Below are positions 61,983 to 64,000 of a stretch of DNA of 64,000 nt, one piece after another. The stretch is from Pseudomonadota bacterium. Its GTDB lineage: Bacteria > Pseudomonadota > Gammaproteobacteria > Steroidobacterales > Steroidobacteraceae. The position numbers were made by a program, and so were the translations under genes. How positions within the stretch are numbered: position 1 is the first letter of the stretch; every line of letters begins with the position of its first letter. The notes below the pieces were generated by a model. The model saw only the letters and a list, made by a program, of their open reading frames with translations, ran no database searches and had not been told where the DNA came from. The stretch is from NCBI GenBank assembly GCA_018241425.1, contig JAFEDU010000002.1, positions 310,001 to 374,000 of the forward strand. The letters are read 5' to 3'.

Positions 61983-63059
61983 ATGCGCAGCAGAATCCGT
62001 GGACTGATCTGGGCCTCCCTGCTCGCGCTGCTGCCGTTCGTGGCGCAGGCGGGTGTCTTCGTCGGAGTCTCGGTGAACATCGCCCCTCCCGTGCTGCCGG
62101 TCTACGTGCAGCCAGCGATCCCGGCGCCGGGATACCTGTGGACGCCCGGTTACTGGGCCTGGGGACCGGCCGGCTACTACTGGGTGCCGGGAACCTGGGT
62201 GCTGCCCCCGGCCGTGGGCCTCTTATGGACGCCGGGCTACTGGGGCTGGGTGAACGGTGGCTATTTCTGGCACGCCGGTTACTGGGGGCCCCACGTCGGC
62301 TTCTACGGCGGCATCAACTACGGCTGCGGCTATGGCGGCGTCGGCTACGGCGGCGGTGAATGGCGCGGCGGCCAGTTCTTCTACAACAACTCCGTCAACA
62401 ACGTGCGCAACGTCAACATTACGAACGTGTACTCCCGCACCGTCGTGAACAACGTCGCCGTGAGTCGCGTCAGCTTCAACGGCGGAGCGGGCGGCGTCAT
62501 GGCGCGTCCCACGTCGGCGGAACTCGCGGCCGGCCGCGAGCAGCACGTCGCCCTCACCGGCGCGCAGCGCCAGCAGGAGAATCTCGCGCGCAACAACGAG
62601 TCCCTGCGTGCCAGCGTCAACGGCGGCCATCCCCCGGTCGCTGCCACGGCGCGCCCCGGGGCATTCACCGGTCACGGGGTGGTCGCGGCGCGCGGTGCGA
62701 CCCCTGGAGGCGGCAGCGAGTACCACACCGGCGCGCCGGCGCCGAACGGCGCGAGGCACTCCCCGGCGCCGTACCACTTGCCCGCGCCGGCCCCCCAGGC
62801 GCACGCGCCGCAGCCGATGAATCGCGCGCCGCAGGAGTATCACTCCCCGCCGGCGGGTCACCCCGGCCAGCCTGCCTATCGCGCCCCGCCGCCCAGTGGG
62901 CACAGCACCGCCGGCTACCCGGGACCCGCCCCGCACGCCACGCAGGGTGGCTACCGGGCACCGGCCCCGCAGCACGCCCCCCAGGTGGCCTCCCGCGGTC
63001 CGGCCGGACCCCAGGGCGAGGTGCACGGCGAACACGGTAGGGGCGCCCGGGGCCGCTGA
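61983..63059 (+). CDS. YXWGXW-repeat exported protein with Asn-rich and Pro/His-rich tail
   Basis: A 358-residue secreted protein. The ATG at 61983 has AAGGAG upstream and starts a signal peptide (RIRGLIWASLLALLPFVAQA). Then come YXWGXW-type repeats (PGYLWTPGYWAWGPAGYYWV, LLWTPGYWGWVNGGYFWHAG). A Gly/Asn stretch (FFYNNSVNNVRNVNITNVYS) follows. The second half is Pro/Ala/His/Gln-rich low complexity (about 230-350). YXWGXW proteins are common, poorly understood proteobacterial surface or lipid-associated proteins. A second such gene lies downstream. Confidence 0.82.
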   Translation: MRSRIRGLIWASLLALLPFVAQAGVFVGVSVNIAPPVLPVYVQPAIPAPGYLWTPGYWAWGPAGYYWVPGTWVLPPAVGLLWTPGYWGWVNGGYFWHAGYWGPHVGFYGGINYGCGYGGVGYGGGEWRGGQFFYNNSVNNVRNVNITNVYSRTVVNNVAVSRVSFNGGAGGVMARPTSAELAAGREQHVALTGAQRQQENLARNNESLRASVNGGHPPVAATARPGAFTGHGVVAARGATPGGGSEYHTGAPAPNGARHSPAPYHLPAPAPQAHAPQPMNRAPQEYHSPPAGHPGQPAYRAPPPSGHSTAGYPGPAPHATQGGYRAPAPQHAPQVASRGPAGPQGEVHGEHGRGARGR

Positions 63060-63076
63060 TACGCGCCAGGTCGATT

Positions 63077-63104
63077 CCCGGGGCTGCAGGGACGCGGCCC
63101 CGGG
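63077..63104 (+). terminator. GC-rich hairpin after the YXWGXW gene
   Basis: An 8-bp perfect stem CCCGGGGC/GCCCCGGG (63077-63084 with 63097-63104) lies 17 bases after the stop codon. There is no T-tract, so the terminator call is tentative. Confidence 0.35.
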
Positions 63105-63230
63105 ACCCTTCGGGGTGAGCTGACATAACGAGGGAGTTTTCGCCACGTGCTCCGCAGACCCCCGTCCGCGTCCCTGACAAGCTTTCCCGCGCAAACCCCG
63201 CCGGTGCGCCGGCCTTTGGCAGGTCTTACC

Positions 63231-64000
63231 ATGCGAATTGCCTTTTATTGCGCCACCGCCCTACTTGCCGGCTGCATCGTCCAGGAGCCGGCCCGCGACC
63301 CCCAGCCCGCCCCCTACTACCCGGCCCCGCAGCAGCAGCCCGAGCCGCAGCCCCCGGTCGGTCAGGAGGCTCCGCCGCCCGAGGAGATGCCGCCCCCCGA
63401 GGAGGCCCCGCCGGTCAGCAGCGTCATGGAGGAGCCGCCGGATGCCGAGCCCGCCCCGGTGGTCGTGAGCTGGGCGCCGCCGCCGATGCTGGTGGAGGTG
63501 CCGCCGCCGATGCCATATGCCGGCGCGGTGTGGGTAGGCGGGTACTGGGTGTGGCGCGCCAACTGGGTATGGGCGAGCGGGCACTGGATGGGACCGCCAC
63601 AGCCCGGGTATGTGTGGACGCATCCTTATTATGAGAACCGCGGCGGTGCCGTGGTGTTCGTCGATGGCTACTGGTCGGCGCCGGGCGTCGCCTTCGTGCC
63701 GCCCCCGCCGACGCTGCCCCTGGTCTATGCGCGACCGGCCTGGGGAGTCATTCCGGGACCGCGACCGGTAGGCCCCAACGGCTGCTTCGTGCCGCCGCCG
63801 CCCGGCTCGCGCCTCGGGATCATCGTGCCCGCGCCGATCGGGACCGCCCCCGCCGTCGTCACCGGGGCTCCGCCGGTGATCGCCCCCGGGATGCGCGTCA
63901 CCAACACTAGCATCACGAACATCAACAACACGCACATCACCAACGTCACGAACGTCACCAACATTACGAACGTGACGGTCATCGCGCCGGCGAGCGCGAC
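63231..64000 (+). CDS. YXWGXW-type lipoprotein with (I/V)TN repeat tail (partial)
   Basis: The frame runs off the right edge; 256 codons are visible. The N-terminus is a lipoprotein signal (FYCATALLAGC, Cys15). A long Pro/Glu/Gln-rich linker (about 18-85) follows. The middle has a YXWGXW-like unit (AVWVGGYWVWRANWVWASGH, then YYENRGGAVVFVDGYW). Near the edge the chain becomes a Thr-Asn repeat: TNTSITNINNTHITNVTNVT, then NITNVTV. The preceding secreted gene shares both the Tyr/Trp repeat and an Asn-Val-rich segment, so the two are probably related in origin or function. AGG precedes the ATG. Confidence 0.8.
   Translation, partial: MRIAFYCATALLAGCIVQEPARDPQPAPYYPAPQQQPEPQPPVGQEAPPPEEMPPPEEAPPVSSVMEEPPDAEPAPVVVSWAPPPMLVEVPPPMPYAGAVWVGGYWVWRANWVWASGHWMGPPQPGYVWTHPYYENRGGAVVFVDGYWSAPGVAFVPPPPTLPLVYARPAWGVIPGPRPVGPNGCFVPPPPGSRLGIIVPAPIGTAPAVVTGAPPVIAPGMRVTNTSITNINNTHITNVTNVTNITNVTVIAPASA

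Noticed and set aside
1..64000. CRISPR arrays, tRNA/rRNA genes, insertion sequences, attachment sites
   Set aside because: No regularly spaced repeats, cloverleaf-like segments, transposase or integrase genes, or flanking direct repeats were visible.

Overview
The window is G+C-rich, densely coded bacterial chromosome. Lipoprotein and Tat signals, ExbB/ExbD/TonB-type proteins, OmpW-like barrels, HemJ, a BkdA1/BkdA2/BkdB set, AceA/AceB and a CPA2 antiporter with a TrkA-N domain all point to a Gram-negative proteobacterium. The mix of families looks gammaproteobacterial (Nevskiales/Steroidobacter/Xanthomonadales-like), but this placement is inference. I see no tRNA, rRNA, CRISPR array, insertion sequence, integrase or phage gene. 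About 56 genes are supported; both window edges cut a gene.

Layout. (1) 1-7618: an exported redox-type cluster. It has a beta-propeller lipoprotein ending in CNGCH (cut by the left edge), and, divergent from it, a CVGCH protein of the DUF1592/DUF1588 kind, a LamG lipoprotein with two CXXCH motifs, and a Tat-exported DUF1501-like protein. (2) 7812-17984: a co-directional, mostly overlapping run. It encodes a TlpA-like thioredoxin, a coiled-coil secreted protein, three TPR proteins (one a lipoprotein), a Pro/Ala-rich secreted protein, a TolQ/ExbB proton channel, two ExbD subunits and an AgmX/TonB-like energy transducer. This is the core of an AglRQS-Glt-like trans-envelope machine, known in myxobacterial gliding but of unknown role in most other proteobacteria. 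It is the most interesting system here. (3) 18012-31495: general genes, including an exported amidohydrolase, a GNAT protein, PEP carboxylase, a VOC protein, a CPA2 antiporter, a PNPOx-like protein, apt, a DUF938 methyltransferase, a nitroreductase, an M13 peptidase lipoprotein and hemJ. (4) 31570-37771: formate-tetrahydrofolate ligase, a ROK sugar kinase translationally coupled to a GH15 glucoamylase, and two membrane proteins. (5) 37823-45861: a CAP-domain protein, a phospholipase-D-type cardiolipin synthase, a PIG-L deacetylase, a LOG-like protein, a ThiF/MoeB-rhodanese protein, a DUF885 metallopeptidase, a phospholipid N-methyltransferase-like protein and YciH. (6) 45952-49531: branched-chain 2-oxoacid dehydrogenase bkdA1-bkdA2-bkdB, coupled to a propeller lipoprotein. 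(7) 52093-58084: an XRE/DUF3612 (RamB-like) regulator divergent from aceB-aceA and dctA, an acetate/C4-dicarboxylate module. (8) 58154-64000: two tandem OmpW-like barrels (one frameshifted), mmsA, a 2OG-Fe(II) oxygenase-like protein, and two YXWGXW-type surface proteins.

How the genes fit together. aceB, aceA, dctA and ppc cover C2/C4 carbon entry. bkdA1A2B and mmsA cover valine/branched-chain breakdown. The first 18 kb is devoted to the cell envelope: secreted heme-type proteins next to a proton-driven envelope machine whose substrate cannot be read from the sequence.
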